A stretch of 64,000 bases of DNA. Origin: DASPWV01 sp046727855 (lineage in GTDB: Bacteria > Acidobacteriota > Vicinamibacteria > Vicinamibacterales > UBA2999). A program made the position numbers and the translations under genes. The notes beneath the pieces were generated by a model that saw only the letters and a list, made by a program, of their open reading frames with translations, was not told where the DNA came from and made no database searches. Within the stretch, counting starts at the first letter, position 1; every line of letters starts with the position of its first letter. Positions 1-9,178 of the stretch are shown in pieces. The stretch covers positions 4,023 through 68,022 of the forward strand of contig JBKPDL010000026.1 of NCBI GenBank assembly GCA_046727855.1, given 5' to 3'.

Positions 1-348
1 GATCAAATCGTTGGCGAGGATGGCGTCGACCTGCAGCTCGCCAAACGGCGTTTCAAACGCACCCGCCGGCCACACGGAAACGCCTTCGAACGGAACAAAG
101 TGTGAGGGACCGACGAGCACCACGATGTCGAACTTCCGGCTGCGGAGCAGTCGATATGCGTGCGCGGCAACCGGGCCTGAATACATCAGTCCGGCATGCG
201 GCGCGATAAGACCAACCAGCTCCGCGTCTCGACGTGGTTCGGAGGATGCAGCATCATCGGCTCGTCGAAGATGGCCGTCGATTGCCGCCTGAAGCTTCGC
301 CGGCGCCGACGGATACCAGGTGCCGGCCACGGCTGCCCTGCGCAGCAT
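1..348 (-). CDS. MEMO family protein (AmmeMemoRadiSam system protein B), partial
   Basis: The first 116 codons run off the left edge of the window, so the C-terminus is missing. The translation opens MLRRAAVAGTWYPSAP and contains a GTWYP motif near residue 8, PHAGLMYSGPVAAHAYR near residues 50-65 and VGPSHFVPFEG near residues 78-88. These are the hallmark blocks of the MEMO/DUF52 family, which is structurally related to extradiol dioxygenases; its biochemical role is unsettled. The ATG lies 12 bp after the TolC-like stop, so it is probably the last gene of the efflux operon or read through from it. The family call is firm; any functional link to efflux is not shown. Confidence 0.8.
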   Translation of the reverse strand, partial: MLRRAAVAGTWYPSAPAKLQAAIDGHLRRADDAASSEPRRDAELVGLIAPHAGLMYSGPVAAHAYRLLRSRKFDIVVLVGPSHFVPFEGVSVWPAGAFETPFGELQVDAILANDLI

Positions 349-360
349 GGCGCCAGTGTA

Positions 361-1629
361 CTACTGTGGGAAGCGGCCGAGCGCGACGAGTAAGTCGAGG
401 TGCGACTGGCGCACGCGGTCGCCGGCGATTTCGGCCAAGATATCGGCGTCACGCGCCCGCCGTTGCGCATCGACGAGCTCGAGGTTGGTCGTGCCGCCGG
501 CGCGAAAGGCAAGGGTCGTGATGTTGAGAACGTCCGCCGCGTGCTGCGCAGCCAAGCGTGCGTGCTCGAGCGCCCGCTCGGTGCTTTCGACGGACGTCCG
601 TGCCGTGCGCACTTCGGAGCGAGCGCGCAACTCGAGATCGGTGAGCTGAACGCGGGCGGTCTCACGCAATGCCGCACGGTCCCGTGCCGTCGCGCGGCGG
701 GAACCGGCGTCGACAATCGGTATGGAGAATGCGACGTAGCCGCGCCATGTGCGCGAGGGCTGAAACAATCCGGACGGCGCAAGGAGCGCCGGTTCGAACG
801 CCGCGGTCGCGTTCGGCACCCAGTCTTTCCAGCTGTCGCGGTAAACACGATCTGCCGCACGAAATTGTGCCGAAAACAAACGGATATCCGTTCGGTCGGC
901 CAGCGCGGCATCCTCCGTGATGTCGGCGGGGACTGCAAAGACCGGCTCGGCCGCCGCATCGATCGGACCGTTCGCCGCGAGCAATACCCCCAGCGCTTCC
1001 TGGGCGCGCTGCGCCGCGAGCCGCGCGGCTTCGAGCAACACTTCGTCGGATGCAAGTTCCTGCGCGGCACGTAGTTCGTTGAGCTTGCTGCCGGCGCCGG
1101 CTTCGAGACGCGCGCGTGCGTCATCGACATGCGCCTGTGCGTTCTCGCGCGCGCGAAGGTTGACCTCAACCTGCCGCTGCGCCGCGATTATCGCGAGATA
1201 GGCCTGCGCGGTCGAGACCGCGATCTGGCGGCGAACTTCCGAGGCATTGAGCCGCGCCACTCCAACCTGATCCTCCGCTTGAGTGCGCGCTGCCCAGCGC
1301 GACGCGGCCAGCACCGGATACGATGCCGTGGTCACCATGACCGACTGGACTTGCGGCTGCGTCACGAGACCGTTGAATCCCCGTTCTCTGTCGAGAATGT
1401 TTGTCGTCAACTCGCCACTGACAGTCGGACGATAAACGGTTTGCGCGTCGAGCAGGAACGCCTGCGCGCGCAAGATCGCCTGCGCCGCTTCCGCAATCCC
1501 CGGGTTTTTCTCGAGCGCCGTCGTGATCGCTTCCTCGAACGTTACTTTGGGCGCATCGACAACGGGCTGAGCCCCGGCGGTCGTCGCAACAACGCTGACA
1601 GCGGCAAACGTAAGCGCCACACTACGCAT
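361..1629 (-). CDS. TolC-family outer membrane efflux channel
   Basis: This 422-aa protein has an N-terminal signal peptide (about residues 1-20, ending TTAGAQ). The rest is mostly long helices of the outer membrane efflux protein (OEP) type, with two homologous halves such as ALEKNPGIAEAAQAILRAQAF and the later ELRARSEVRTARTSVESTERAL. It would form the trimeric outer-membrane exit duct of the RND pump encoded just upstream. Its start overlaps the pump stop by 8 bp, so the two are co-transcribed and probably translationally coupled. Length is normal for the family. The substrate cannot be told from sequence. Confidence 0.9.
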   Translation of the reverse strand: MRSVALTFAAVSVVATTAGAQPVVDAPKVTFEEAITTALEKNPGIAEAAQAILRAQAFLLDAQTVYRPTVSGELTTNILDRERGFNGLVTQPQVQSVMVTTASYPVLAASRWAARTQAEDQVGVARLNASEVRRQIAVSTAQAYLAIIAAQRQVEVNLRARENAQAHVDDARARLEAGAGSKLNELRAAQELASDEVLLEAARLAAQRAQEALGVLLAANGPIDAAAEPVFAVPADITEDAALADRTDIRLFSAQFRAADRVYRDSWKDWVPNATAAFEPALLAPSGLFQPSRTWRGYVAFSIPIVDAGSRRATARDRAALRETARVQLTDLELRARSEVRTARTSVESTERALEHARLAAQHAADVLNITTLAFRAGGTTNLELVDAQRRARDADILAEIAGDRVRQSHLDLLVALGRFPQ

Positions 1630-4600
1630 GCGCCCCGCCTTCGGCCGGAACGTCGGTGGCGTGCATCTCGTGACGAGTTCGCCCTGGCACCAGCGTTCTG
1701 ATCAACACGTACAACACCGGAATGAACACAATCGACAGGAAGGTCGAGGCAACCATTCCTCCGGCTACGGCGGTGCCAACAGAACGTCGCGCCCCAGCAC
1801 CGGCTCCCGTCGCAAACGCCAGTGGCAGCACGCCGAGAATGAACGCAAACGATGTCATGAGAATCGGGCGCAAGCGAATGCGCGCCGCTTCGACCGCCGC
1901 ATCGATGATCGAGAGGCCTCGGTCGCGCAGCTGCTCGGCGAACTCCACGATCAAGATCGAGTTCTTCGCCGCCAGTCCGATCAGCATCACCAGACCGACC
2001 TGGCAGAACACGTCGTTCGAGAAGCCGCGCAGCAGTTGCGCACTGAGCGCACCGAACACGGCAAGCGGCACGCCGAGCAGGATGATGAGCGGCAGCACCC
2101 AGCTTTCGTACTGCGCGGCCAGCACAAGATAGACGACGAAGATGCTCAGCGCGAAGAGGAATCCTGCCTGCGCGCCCGCTTCCTTTTCCTCGAGCGATTG
2201 CCCGGACCACGCAAAGTCGAATCCCGCCGGCAGTGTTTCACGCGCCAGCGTCTCCATGTATTCCAATGCCTGGCCGGAGCTGACACCCGGCACCGCGGCA
2301 CCGGTGATAGTGGCGGCGCGAAACGTGTTGAAGTGGCTGAGGACCTGCGGCGCCGTCGTTTCCCTCATGCGAACGACGGTATCGAGCGGCACCATCTGCC
2401 CGGTCTGCGAGCGGGCATAGAGCTGCCTGAGGTCCGAAGGGTCGGCGCGATACGCCTGATCCGCCTGCACGTAGACACGATACGAGCGGTTGTTCAAGTC
2501 GAAGTCGTTCACGTACTGCGACCCGAGAAACACCTGGAGCGCGTCCGTCACTTCGCGCATCGGCAGGCCAAGCGTGCGCGCGCGATCGCGATCGATATCA
2601 ACCACGAGCTGCGGATCGTCGGCGCGAAAGCTGCTGAAAAGCCCTGCGACGCGGCCGCTCTGATTGCCTTTTGCGACGAGCGCATTGACCGTGTCGGCAA
2701 GCCGATTGACGTCACCGCCCGACTTGTCTTGCACTTCGAGCGAGAAGCCGCCGAACAGCGACAACCCCTGAATGGCAGGCGGCGCAAACGGCACCACCAT
2801 GCCGCCTGTAATGCCGAACAACGGACCGCGAATCCGGTTGAGCACCGCCTGCAAATGCTGATCAGGATCCTTTCGCTCATTCCAATCGCGCAGCGCCGCG
2901 AAGATCATTCCGCTGTTGGAAGCCGATCCGGTGAAGCTGAAACCGGCAACGGAGAAGACCCCGCGGATTTCCGCTTGCGCGCTGAGCACCTTTTCCGCTT
3001 CCCTCGCGATGTTGGTCGTGTATTCCAGCGACGCACCTGACGGCGCCTGCACGAGCGCCATGATGTAGCCTTCGTCTTCGTCAGGAACGAAGGACGACGG
3101 CACGGCGCGGAGGACCGCCCACGTCGCCCCCAAGCCGAGCACGAAGACGGCGAGCATCGCGAGCCGCCACTGCAGCGCTCGTCCAACGACGCGGCTGTAA
3201 AGCCGTGTGCCGCCGTCGATCACGCGATTGACGCGCGTGAAGAACCATCCAGACCCAGCCTCGTGCTTGCCGAGAAGCAGCGCAGACAACGTGGGCGTGA
3301 ACGTCACCGCGTTGAATACCGACAAAACAACCGCAAAGGCGATGGTCAACGAAAACTGTTGATAGAGGCGGCCTGTCGTGCCCGGGAAGAAGGCAATCGG
3401 GACGAATACCGCCACCAGCACGATGCCAATCACCACGACGGCGCTGAAGACTTCCTTCATCGCGTCGTGCGCGGCTTGTCGCGCCGGTTTCCCATACTGG
3501 CGCATGTGCCGCTCGATATTCTCGATGACGACAATCGCGTCGTCGACGACGATGCCCGTGGCAAGAACGAGGCCGAAGAGCGTCAGCGTATTGATCGAAA
3601 AGCCAAACAGCTTGACGAACGCCAGCGTGCCGATCAGCGACACCGGAATCGTGACAGCCGGAATGAGCGTGGAGCGCCAATTCTGCAGAAACACGAACAT
3701 CACGAGCACCACGAGGCCAATCGCTTCCGCCAGCGTTTTCAACACTTCGATGATCGATTCACGAACCACGCTGACGTTGTCGAACGCCAGGCTCCACTCC
3801 ATGCCCGGCGGGAAGTTGCGCCCGAGCCGCTCCATTTCGGCCATGACGCCCTGAAACGTCTGGAGCGCGTTGGCTTGCGGCAGGAGCTGAATGCCGAACC
3901 CGGTAGTGTTCGCGCCGAGATAACGGAGATTGGCGGAGTAGGTTTCGGCGCCAAGCTCCACGCGTCCGACGTCACGCACGCGCACCAGCGCGCCATCGCG
4001 GCCGGCTTTGATCACCACGTCCTCGAACTCGCGCGGTTCCGTCAATCGGCCCATCGCGCGGACACTGATTTGGTACATCTGGTCCACCGGTGCCGGAGCA
4101 TCGCCAAGTGCGCCTGCGGCGACCTGCAGGTTCTGCTCGCGCAGCGCGTCGACGACGTCTCCGGCGCTAACCGCGCGGGCCGCGAGCCGCGCCGGATCGA
4201 GCCACAGGCGCATCGCGAACTTGCGTTCTCCGAAGATGAACACGCCGCCGACACCCTTGACCCGCTGCAATGAATCCTTGACATACAGATCGACGTAATT
4301 GCTGAGAAATTGCTCGGAGTAGCGGTTGTCCGGCGAGTAGACGCCGATCGCTCCGAGAAAGCCGGCCGTGTTCTTGACCACCGTGATGCCGGTCGTCCGC
4401 ACGTCCGTCGGCATGCGCCCGAGCGCCTGATTGACGCGATTCTGCACCTCGACCGCCGCCATGTCGGGATCGCGGCCGACGTCGAAGAACACGGTTATGG
4501 AGCAACTGCCGCTGTTCGTGCTTTGCGACTGCATGTAGGTCATGCCCTCGACGCCGTTGATCGCCTGTTCAAGCGGAGTCGTCACCGCGGTCTCCACCGC

Positions 4601-4768
4601 CTGCGCGTTGGCGCCGGTGTAGAACGCGTTGACCGACACCGAGGGCGGCGCGAGTTGCGGGTAGCGCTCAATCGGAAGCGAGGGAATGGCAATCGCCCCA
4701 GCGAGGATGATCAACAGCGAACAGACCGTCGCCAGAATCGGCCGCCGAATAAAGGTGTCGCTAAACAT
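1622..4768 (-). CDS. RND multidrug efflux permease, HAE1 (AcrB/MexB) family
   Basis: At 1048 aa this has the full length of AcrB-type inner-membrane proton/drug antiporters. The N-terminus MFSDTFIRRPILATVCSLL is typical of HAE1 pumps. The TM4 proton-relay acidic pair is in GIVVDDAIVVIENIERHM (about residues 400-420), and the TM10 lysine is in IGLAAKNSILIVEFAEQ (about residues 930-945), so the pump looks functional. Two large periplasmic porter/docking loops lie between TM1-TM2 and TM7-TM8. The start codon shares its A with the upstream adaptor stop (TGATG), so translation is coupled. It assembles with the adaptor and TolC-like protein into a tripartite envelope pump. Confidence 0.95.
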   Translation of the reverse strand: MFSDTFIRRPILATVCSLLIILAGAIAIPSLPIERYPQLAPPSVSVNAFYTGANAQAVETAVTTPLEQAINGVEGMTYMQSQSTNSGSCSITVFFDVGRDPDMAAVEVQNRVNQALGRMPTDVRTTGITVVKNTAGFLGAIGVYSPDNRYSEQFLSNYVDLYVKDSLQRVKGVGGVFIFGERKFAMRLWLDPARLAARAVSAGDVVDALREQNLQVAAGALGDAPAPVDQMYQISVRAMGRLTEPREFEDVVIKAGRDGALVRVRDVGRVELGAETYSANLRYLGANTTGFGIQLLPQANALQTFQGVMAEMERLGRNFPPGMEWSLAFDNVSVVRESIIEVLKTLAEAIGLVVLVMFVFLQNWRSTLIPAVTIPVSLIGTLAFVKLFGFSINTLTLFGLVLATGIVVDDAIVVIENIERHMRQYGKPARQAAHDAMKEVFSAVVVIGIVLVAVFVPIAFFPGTTGRLYQQFSLTIAFAVVLSVFNAVTFTPTLSALLLGKHEAGSGWFFTRVNRVIDGGTRLYSRVVGRALQWRLAMLAVFVLGLGATWAVLRAVPSSFVPDEDEGYIMALVQAPSGASLEYTTNIAREAEKVLSAQAEIRGVFSVAGFSFTGSASNSGMIFAALRDWNERKDPDQHLQAVLNRIRGPLFGITGGMVVPFAPPAIQGLSLFGGFSLEVQDKSGGDVNRLADTVNALVAKGNQSGRVAGLFSSFRADDPQLVVDIDRDRARTLGLPMREVTDALQVFLGSQYVNDFDLNNRSYRVYVQADQAYRADPSDLRQLYARSQTGQMVPLDTVVRMRETTAPQVLSHFNTFRAATITGAAVPGVSSGQALEYMETLARETLPAGFDFAWSGQSLEEKEAGAQAGFLFALSIFVVYLVLAAQYESWVLPLIILLGVPLAVFGALSAQLLRGFSNDVFCQVGLVMLIGLAAKNSILIVEFAEQLRDRGLSIIDAAVEAARIRLRPILMTSFAFILGVLPLAFATGAGAGARRSVGTAVAGGMVASTFLSIVFIPVLYVLIRTLVPGRTRHEMHATDVPAEGGAHA

Positions 4769-5883
4769 CAGCGTGCCTCCGTCGCGTGAACGGGCGCACC
4801 GTCGCCGATCTTCTGCACGCCCGACACGACAAGCTTGTCGCCTTCTTTGAGTCCGCCGAGCAGCATGTAGTCGTTGCCAATGATCTGCCCCAACTGCACG
4901 GCTCGCTGCCGTGCCACTGTCTGGCCACCCTCACCGGCTTCGACGACGTACACAAAATGCTGCGCGTTGATCCGTGTGACGGCGACGAGCGGAACGGTGA
5001 GGCTTGGCTCGGCCGTCCAAACCAGGTGCACACGAACGAACTGGTCGCTGCGAAGCGGAAGGCCGGTCTTGACTGGCGCCTTCACCAGCACCGATTGCAT
5101 CGTCGGATCGACGCTCGATGAGACGAAGTTCACCTGCGTGGTGTCAATCACACCACCGCCGTCGTCCACGATGCGCACCAGCAGCCCGGGCTTGAGCCCT
5201 GGCCCCTGCTGCACCGGTACGTTGATATACAGCTCGAGTCCGGCATTCTCGTCGATCGTGGTGAGCACTGTCGCCGGCGTTGCGCGATCGCCGACGCGCA
5301 CCGGCACGTCGCCGACAATGCCCGCTGTCGGGGCGGTGACGTTGTGATAGCCAAGCTGCACGCGCTGCTCGCGGATTTGCGCCTCTACGGCGCGCAACTG
5401 CGCCTCCGTCGTTTGCACTGCGGTCGCGGCTTGCTCGTACTCCTGCTCGCTCACCGCGCCGGCGTCATAGAGCTTCTTCATGCGCTCAGCCTGTTGTCGG
5501 GCAAACTGCACATCGGCGCCGCGGGCGGCGCGCACCGATTCGAGGCCCGCGACCGTCGCTTCCTGTCCGGCCGAATCGATGCGCATCAGCACCGCACCGG
5601 CTTTCACGCGCTGGCCGGAGCGGACGCTGATGCGCGTAATGAACCCGTCGACTTGCGGCTGAATGGTCGTCGAGCGCCGCGATTTGACCGTCGCGATGAA
5701 TTCACTGGTGCGCTCAACCGGTTTCGGCGTGAGCGTCCGCACCTCGACACCCATCGGCGGCATGCCACCGCCGGGCGGCCCCCCGCCGGGACCACCGGCC
5801 GCCGCGTCGCCACGGCTGCAGGCCGTCCCAAGCGTGAATGCGTAGAGGATTAGTGTCACCGCGCCAAAGGAATGAAGCTTCAT
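4768..5883 (-). CDS. RND efflux periplasmic adaptor (membrane fusion protein)
   Basis: This 371-aa adaptor starts at the ATG that gives MKLHSFGAVTLILYAFTLGTACSRG, a lipoprotein-like signal with Cys about residue 22. A longer reading frame upstream lacks a signal peptide. After a Gly/Pro-rich stretch come the MFP blocks: a lipoyl half-motif (VDGFITRISVRSGQRVKAG, about 75-95), a coiled-coil hairpin (EQAATAVQTTEAQLRAVEAQ), the second lipoyl half (VTAPTAGIVGDVPVRVGD) and the beta-barrel domain. It bridges pump and outer channel. It is first in the operon and divergent from the WYL regulator gene, which is a candidate controller. Confidence 0.92.
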   Translation of the reverse strand: MKLHSFGAVTLILYAFTLGTACSRGDAAAGGPGGGPPGGGMPPMGVEVRTLTPKPVERTSEFIATVKSRRSTTIQPQVDGFITRISVRSGQRVKAGAVLMRIDSAGQEATVAGLESVRAARGADVQFARQQAERMKKLYDAGAVSEQEYEQAATAVQTTEAQLRAVEAQIREQRVQLGYHNVTAPTAGIVGDVPVRVGDRATPATVLTTIDENAGLELYINVPVQQGPGLKPGLLVRIVDDGGGVIDTTQVNFVSSSVDPTMQSVLVKAPVKTGLPLRSDQFVRVHLVWTAEPSLTVPLVAVTRINAQHFVYVVEAGEGGQTVARQRAVQLGQIIGNDYMLLGGLKEGDKLVVSGVQKIGDGAPVHATEAR

Positions 5884-6024
5884 GGGGATACCAGGGAGTC
5901 CGAAACTCCTACTATACCGACCCTTCAACGTTGAGCCCCGTGATCTGTGCGCGAACAAAGCGGTTGTTGCAAAGGCGTTACGTTAACGCGCGATATATGC
6001 CAGCCTATGTCATAATTCGCCGCC
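5884..6024. promoter_or_regulatory. Divergent promoter region of the efflux operon and WYL regulator
   Basis: This 141-bp gap separates the adaptor gene (leftward) from the WYL regulator (rightward). It holds a perfect 6-bp inverted repeat with a 3-bp centre, GCGTTA-CGT-TAACGC, at 5975-5989. A TATAGT box on the minus strand near 5911-5916 and a CATAAT box on the plus strand near 6010-6015 are possible -10 elements. An operator for the adjacent regulator is the natural reading, but no binding site for this regulator is known to me. Confidence 0.45.
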
Positions 6025-7110
6025 GTGCGTGCGGATCGTCTGCTTTCGGTGCTGCTGCTTCTGCAAGCCAACGGCAAACAAACCGGACGCGAGCTCGCGA
6101 CCCGGCTCGAGGTGTCGGAACGCACGGTGCACCGCGACATGGAAGCATTGAGCGCCGCCGGCGTGCCTGTGTTCGCGGTGCGCGGCACGCGCGGCGGCTG
6201 GCAACTCGAAGATACCTGGCGCACGCAGGTGCCGGGCCTCGACGAGGCTGAGTTGCGCGCGCTCCTGATGGCGCAGCCGCGCGTGATCGGCGACGCCCGG
6301 TTGGCTGCGGCCGCCGAACGCGCCATCAACAAGCTGATGGCCGCGCTTCCAGTTTCGATGCGCGCGCGCGCCACGGAGATACGGCAGCGGCTGTACGTAG
6401 ACACGACTGGTTGGTGGGGCGGGACGGAAAACCTCGAGGCGCTGCCTGTCGTCCAGGAAGCTGTGACCCACGACCGAAAGCTCACGATGAAGTACCGCGC
6501 GGCCGCTCGACACACCGACGCTCGCTCGGGACAGGCCGCACGCGAGCTCGTTGATCGCACGGTCGATCCACTGGGGATGGTTGCGAAGGGCGCCAACTGG
6601 TACCTCGTCGCGAACACCCCTGCCGGATTTCGCACATACCGCGTGTCGCGGATCGAACAGGCCGTGATACTCGATGAGCCTTCGACACGCCCACCGGATT
6701 TCGATCTCGCCGCGTACTGGATATCGTCCACGGCGGAATTTCTGGAGACGCGCCAGCGTTATCACGCCACGCTCCGTCTCGCGCCGGACGCGGCGGAGAG
6801 GATGAAATCGTGGCGACTGTGTTCGCCGGTCAACGCCGAAGACGCTCCCGATGCGAACGGCTGGGTCGCTATCCATGCGCAGTTCGAGGACGAAGAGCAG
6901 GCGCTTTTCATCGTCCTGGGATTCGGCTCCCGCGCTCGGGTCATCGAACCTGAAACGCTTCGCGCCCGCGTCCAGGCCGAGTTCGCCGCGATGTCTGACG
7001 TCATAACGGCCACCCGAAGTTCTCGCGCAGCCGATCCCGAAAGCGCCGGCTCAAGCGGAGTTCCAGTCCGGACGCGAGAACGACACGCGCATCGCCTTTC
7101 CCGAGCTTGA
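6025..7110 (+). CDS. YafY-like transcriptional regulator (HTH plus WYL domain)
   Basis: Starts at GTG with MRADRLLSVLLLLQANGKQTG. Residues 1-60 form a DeoR/HTH_11-type winged helix (RELATRLEVSERTVHRDMEALSAAGVPVFA), followed by the GGWQL motif. A WYL-type ligand-sensing domain covers about residues 140-230 (DPLGMVAKGANWYLVANTPAGFRTYRVSRI). Such proteins usually act as repressors sensing small molecules or nucleic acids. It is divergent from the RND operon, which suggests a local regulator. The last roughly 35 residues are low-complexity, Arg/Ser-rich and read antisense through the end of the LytTR gene, so the natural C-terminus may be shorter. Confidence 0.85.
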   Translation: MRADRLLSVLLLLQANGKQTGRELATRLEVSERTVHRDMEALSAAGVPVFAVRGTRGGWQLEDTWRTQVPGLDEAELRALLMAQPRVIGDARLAAAAERAINKLMAALPVSMRARATEIRQRLYVDTTGWWGGTENLEALPVVQEAVTHDRKLTMKYRAAARHTDARSGQAARELVDRTVDPLGMVAKGANWYLVANTPAGFRTYRVSRIEQAVILDEPSTRPPDFDLAAYWISSTAEFLETRQRYHATLRLAPDAAERMKSWRLCSPVNAEDAPDANGWVAIHAQFEDEEQALFIVLGFGSRARVIEPETLRARVQAEFAAMSDVITATRSSRAADPESAGSSGVPVRTRERHAHRLSRA

Positions 7111-7780
7111 TCACCTCGCTGACCTTTGCGAGGTTCACCGCGTGTGAGCGATGGATCTGCGCAAACTTGCGCGCCGGCAGCCTGAGCATCACCGCCTGAA
7201 TCGTCTGCCGCACCATGTAATCCTTGCGGCCGGCATGCAGGATCACATACTGGTCGGATGCCTCGATCCAGTCGATGTCATCGACCGGCACGAACACGAC
7301 CCGGTCGCCCATCGGCACTGGGAACCTCACGGCCGGCGCGGCTGCCGCTGCGGGCGCGCGGCGGCCAAGAAGATCAGAGAGTCGCCGCGCCCATTCGGCT
7401 GTTCGCCGCTCGGTAATTCGACGCGCCGCACGATCAAACGCGGCGAAGAATCGCGCCCGATCGAAAGGCTTGAGGATGTAATCGATCGCGTCGGCCTCGA
7501 ACGCCCGCAGTGCGTGCTCGTCGTGCGCGGTGATGAACATCGTCAGCGGCATCTGCTCAGCGCCAATCTCCGCGATCACCTCAAAGCCATCCAGGCCCGG
7601 CATTGCGATGTCGAGGAGGACCAGGTCGGGCGAAGCACGCCGGATCGCGTCAACAGCTTCGCGGCCATTTCGGCATTCTTCGACAATCTCCACGTCATCG
7701 CGCTCGGAGAGCAGCACCCGCAGCGCCGCGCGCGCCGGCCCCTCGTCGTCGACGATCGCGACGCGCAGACGCTCAGCCAC
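7001..7780 (-). CDS. LytTR-family response regulator
   Basis: This 259-aa protein starts at GTG, which overlaps the kinase stop by 8 bp. Residues 1-120 are a receiver domain with the acidic pair in VAIVDDEG, the phospho-acceptor Asp in DLVLLDIAMPGLDGF, the Thr/Ser site in MFITAHDEHA and the Lys in YILKPF. Residues about 155-259 are a LytTR DNA-binding domain (FVPVDDIDWIEASDQYVILHAG, IHRSHAVNLAKVSEV). It pairs with the upstream LytS-like kinase. Targets are unknown; in other bacteria such pairs control envelope, autolysis or nutrient-sensing genes. Its 3' end overlaps the convergent WYL gene by 110 bp. Confidence 0.93.
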   Translation of the reverse strand: MAERLRVAIVDDEGPARAALRVLLSERDDVEIVEECRNGREAVDAIRRASPDLVLLDIAMPGLDGFEVIAEIGAEQMPLTMFITAHDEHALRAFEADAIDYILKPFDRARFFAAFDRAARRITERRTAEWARRLSDLLGRRAPAAAAAPAVRFPVPMGDRVVFVPVDDIDWIEASDQYVILHAGRKDYMVRQTIQAVMLRLPARKFAQIHRSHAVNLAKVSEVIKLGKGDARVVLASGLELRLSRRFRDRLRENFGWPL

Positions 7781-8903
7781 TGACCGCTCCTTGCGACGAT
7801 TCCCCTCCGATCCGCGCGGGCATGTCGATTGTGGCCAGCACGCCACGCTGATCCATGTTCCGCAACGTGAGCGCGGATCCTTCTCCCTGTGTGACGAGTC
7901 GCTCGTGGACATTGCGGAGGCCGAACCCGAATGCGTCTGGAGACCAGGCCTCGTCGAGCAGCGGGCCGTCGTTGTAGACGGAGACGCGAAGGCGGCCGTC
8001 GGCAAGTGCCGCTCGAACATCCACAATCGCCGGCTCGACGCGGCGCGAGACGCCGTGTTTCAACGCGTTTTCAACGATGGGCTGCAGGATCAGCGGCGGA
8101 ACGAGAGCTGAAAGCGCAGCCGGATCGATGCGCCAGGTTACGGTGAGGCGATCGCCGAAGCGTGTTTCTTCGATACGAAGGTAGCGTTTGAGATGTTCCA
8201 ATTCGTCGTGCAATGGGATGAGTTCGGCGGTCTGGCGATCGAGCGTCAATCGAAGCAGCTCGCCCAGCTCAGCGAGAATCCGCATGGCGTGTTCGGTATT
8301 TCGTTGCAGGATCAGCGAGCCGATAGTGTGCAGCGTGTTGAACAGAAAGTGCGGCTGCAGTCGGGCCGTGAGCACTTGCAGCCGTGCGCTCACCAACTGC
8401 GATGAGAGCCGTAGTGCCTCGCGCTCGCGGGTGCGGAGTTCCTGGTTGGATCGCACCGCCGAAGCCACCGAGACGACAGCTGCGTACACCAACAGCTCGA
8501 TATGAAAGTACGCGCTGAAGAGAAACATGACGTTCGCCCACAGCGGGCGTGCGCGATCCACGGCAGTGAACCAGGTCACCGTGGCTGGTAGATGCAACAA
8601 CAGTTCATAGACCGCGACATAAATGGCGACGACGGTGGCCGCTACAAGCATCGCCAGCGCGGCATGGCGCAGGAGGTTGGGCAACTTGTCGCCCTCGCGA
8701 ACCGGCCAGCGCGCCGCCTGCGACCACGCAAGTGGTCCCAGAATCGCCCACGGGTACCAATGCGCCATCTGCAGCGCGAGAGTCGCAGCAAACGGTGTCG
8801 GCATCGACTCGGCGCGAAAAATCACGTACAGCTGACTCGAGAAGAGCAGCGCCACGCCGGTCAGACCAGTCAGGAGCCACAATCCGGCACGCACTCGACT
8901 CAT
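7773..8903 (-). CDS. LytS/YehU-type sensor histidine kinase
   Basis: This 376-aa protein starts at the ATG that gives MSRVRAGLWLLTGLTG; the frame runs further upstream but only into repeat-rich sequence. Four hydrophobic segments (about residues 8-28, 48-65, 85-110 and 130-160) form the membrane sensor. The His_kinase block is ARLQPHFLFNTLHTIGSLI (about residues 200-218) with the phospho-His in QPHFLFN. The HATPase part carries PLILQPIVENALKHGV and GFGLRNVHERL. This layout is the transmembrane-IHK architecture that partners LytTR regulators, and the two genes overlap by 8 bp. Confidence 0.92.
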   Translation of the reverse strand: MSRVRAGLWLLTGLTGVALLFSSQLYVIFRAESMPTPFAATLALQMAHWYPWAILGPLAWSQAARWPVREGDKLPNLLRHAALAMLVAATVVAIYVAVYELLLHLPATVTWFTAVDRARPLWANVMFLFSAYFHIELLVYAAVVSVASAVRSNQELRTREREALRLSSQLVSARLQVLTARLQPHFLFNTLHTIGSLILQRNTEHAMRILAELGELLRLTLDRQTAELIPLHDELEHLKRYLRIEETRFGDRLTVTWRIDPAALSALVPPLILQPIVENALKHGVSRRVEPAIVDVRAALADGRLRVSVYNDGPLLDEAWSPDAFGFGLRNVHERLVTQGEGSALTLRNMDQRGVLATIDMPARIGGESSQGAVSG

Positions 8904-8997
8904 ATGCCTAATCTCTGCAGCCTTACGCCCTACGAACGTAGTGGTCAGTCTGCGCCTGACGAAACACGATGGCGCGAGCGGCGACGCCGCCACGCCA

Positions 8998-9178
8998 GCG
9001 GTTCCTGCGCTGTCGCGGGCGGGACGTGGGAAGTTCCGCGGTTCTCACCTTCCGGAGTTCAGGTTGGGCGTTTCGGGGTTCCAGGCGTTGGGAATTCAGG
9101 AGTTCCAGAGTCGAACGCTCTGAACATCGAACCCAGCAACGTCGGAACTTCGAAACCTGCGAACCTAGGAACGCTGAG
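8998..9178. repeat. Degenerate inverted word array (GTTCC / GGAAC type)
   Basis: The left half is rich in GTTCC, AGTTCC and GGTTCC words and the right half in GGAAC, GAACCT and GAAC words. The two halves are therefore loosely reverse-complementary around an apex hairpin near 9099-9124 (CAGAG - TCGAACG - CTCTG). It lies between the divergent kinase start and the 3' end of the Ser/Thr kinase gene, overlapping the last few codons of the latter. No protein or known RNA is recognised in it. Confidence 0.6.

Noticed and set aside
186..1169. Long minus-strand frame of 327 codons and similar frames overlapping the TolC-like gene
   Set aside because: Its product is Arg/Ser-rich without motifs and lies wholly within the convincing TolC-family frame; it is a GC-rich shadow.
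3263..4273. 336-codon plus-strand frame antisense to the RND pump
   Set aside because: Composition is that of a reverse-strand shadow (His/Arg/Asp-rich) with no motif; the pump frame is certain.
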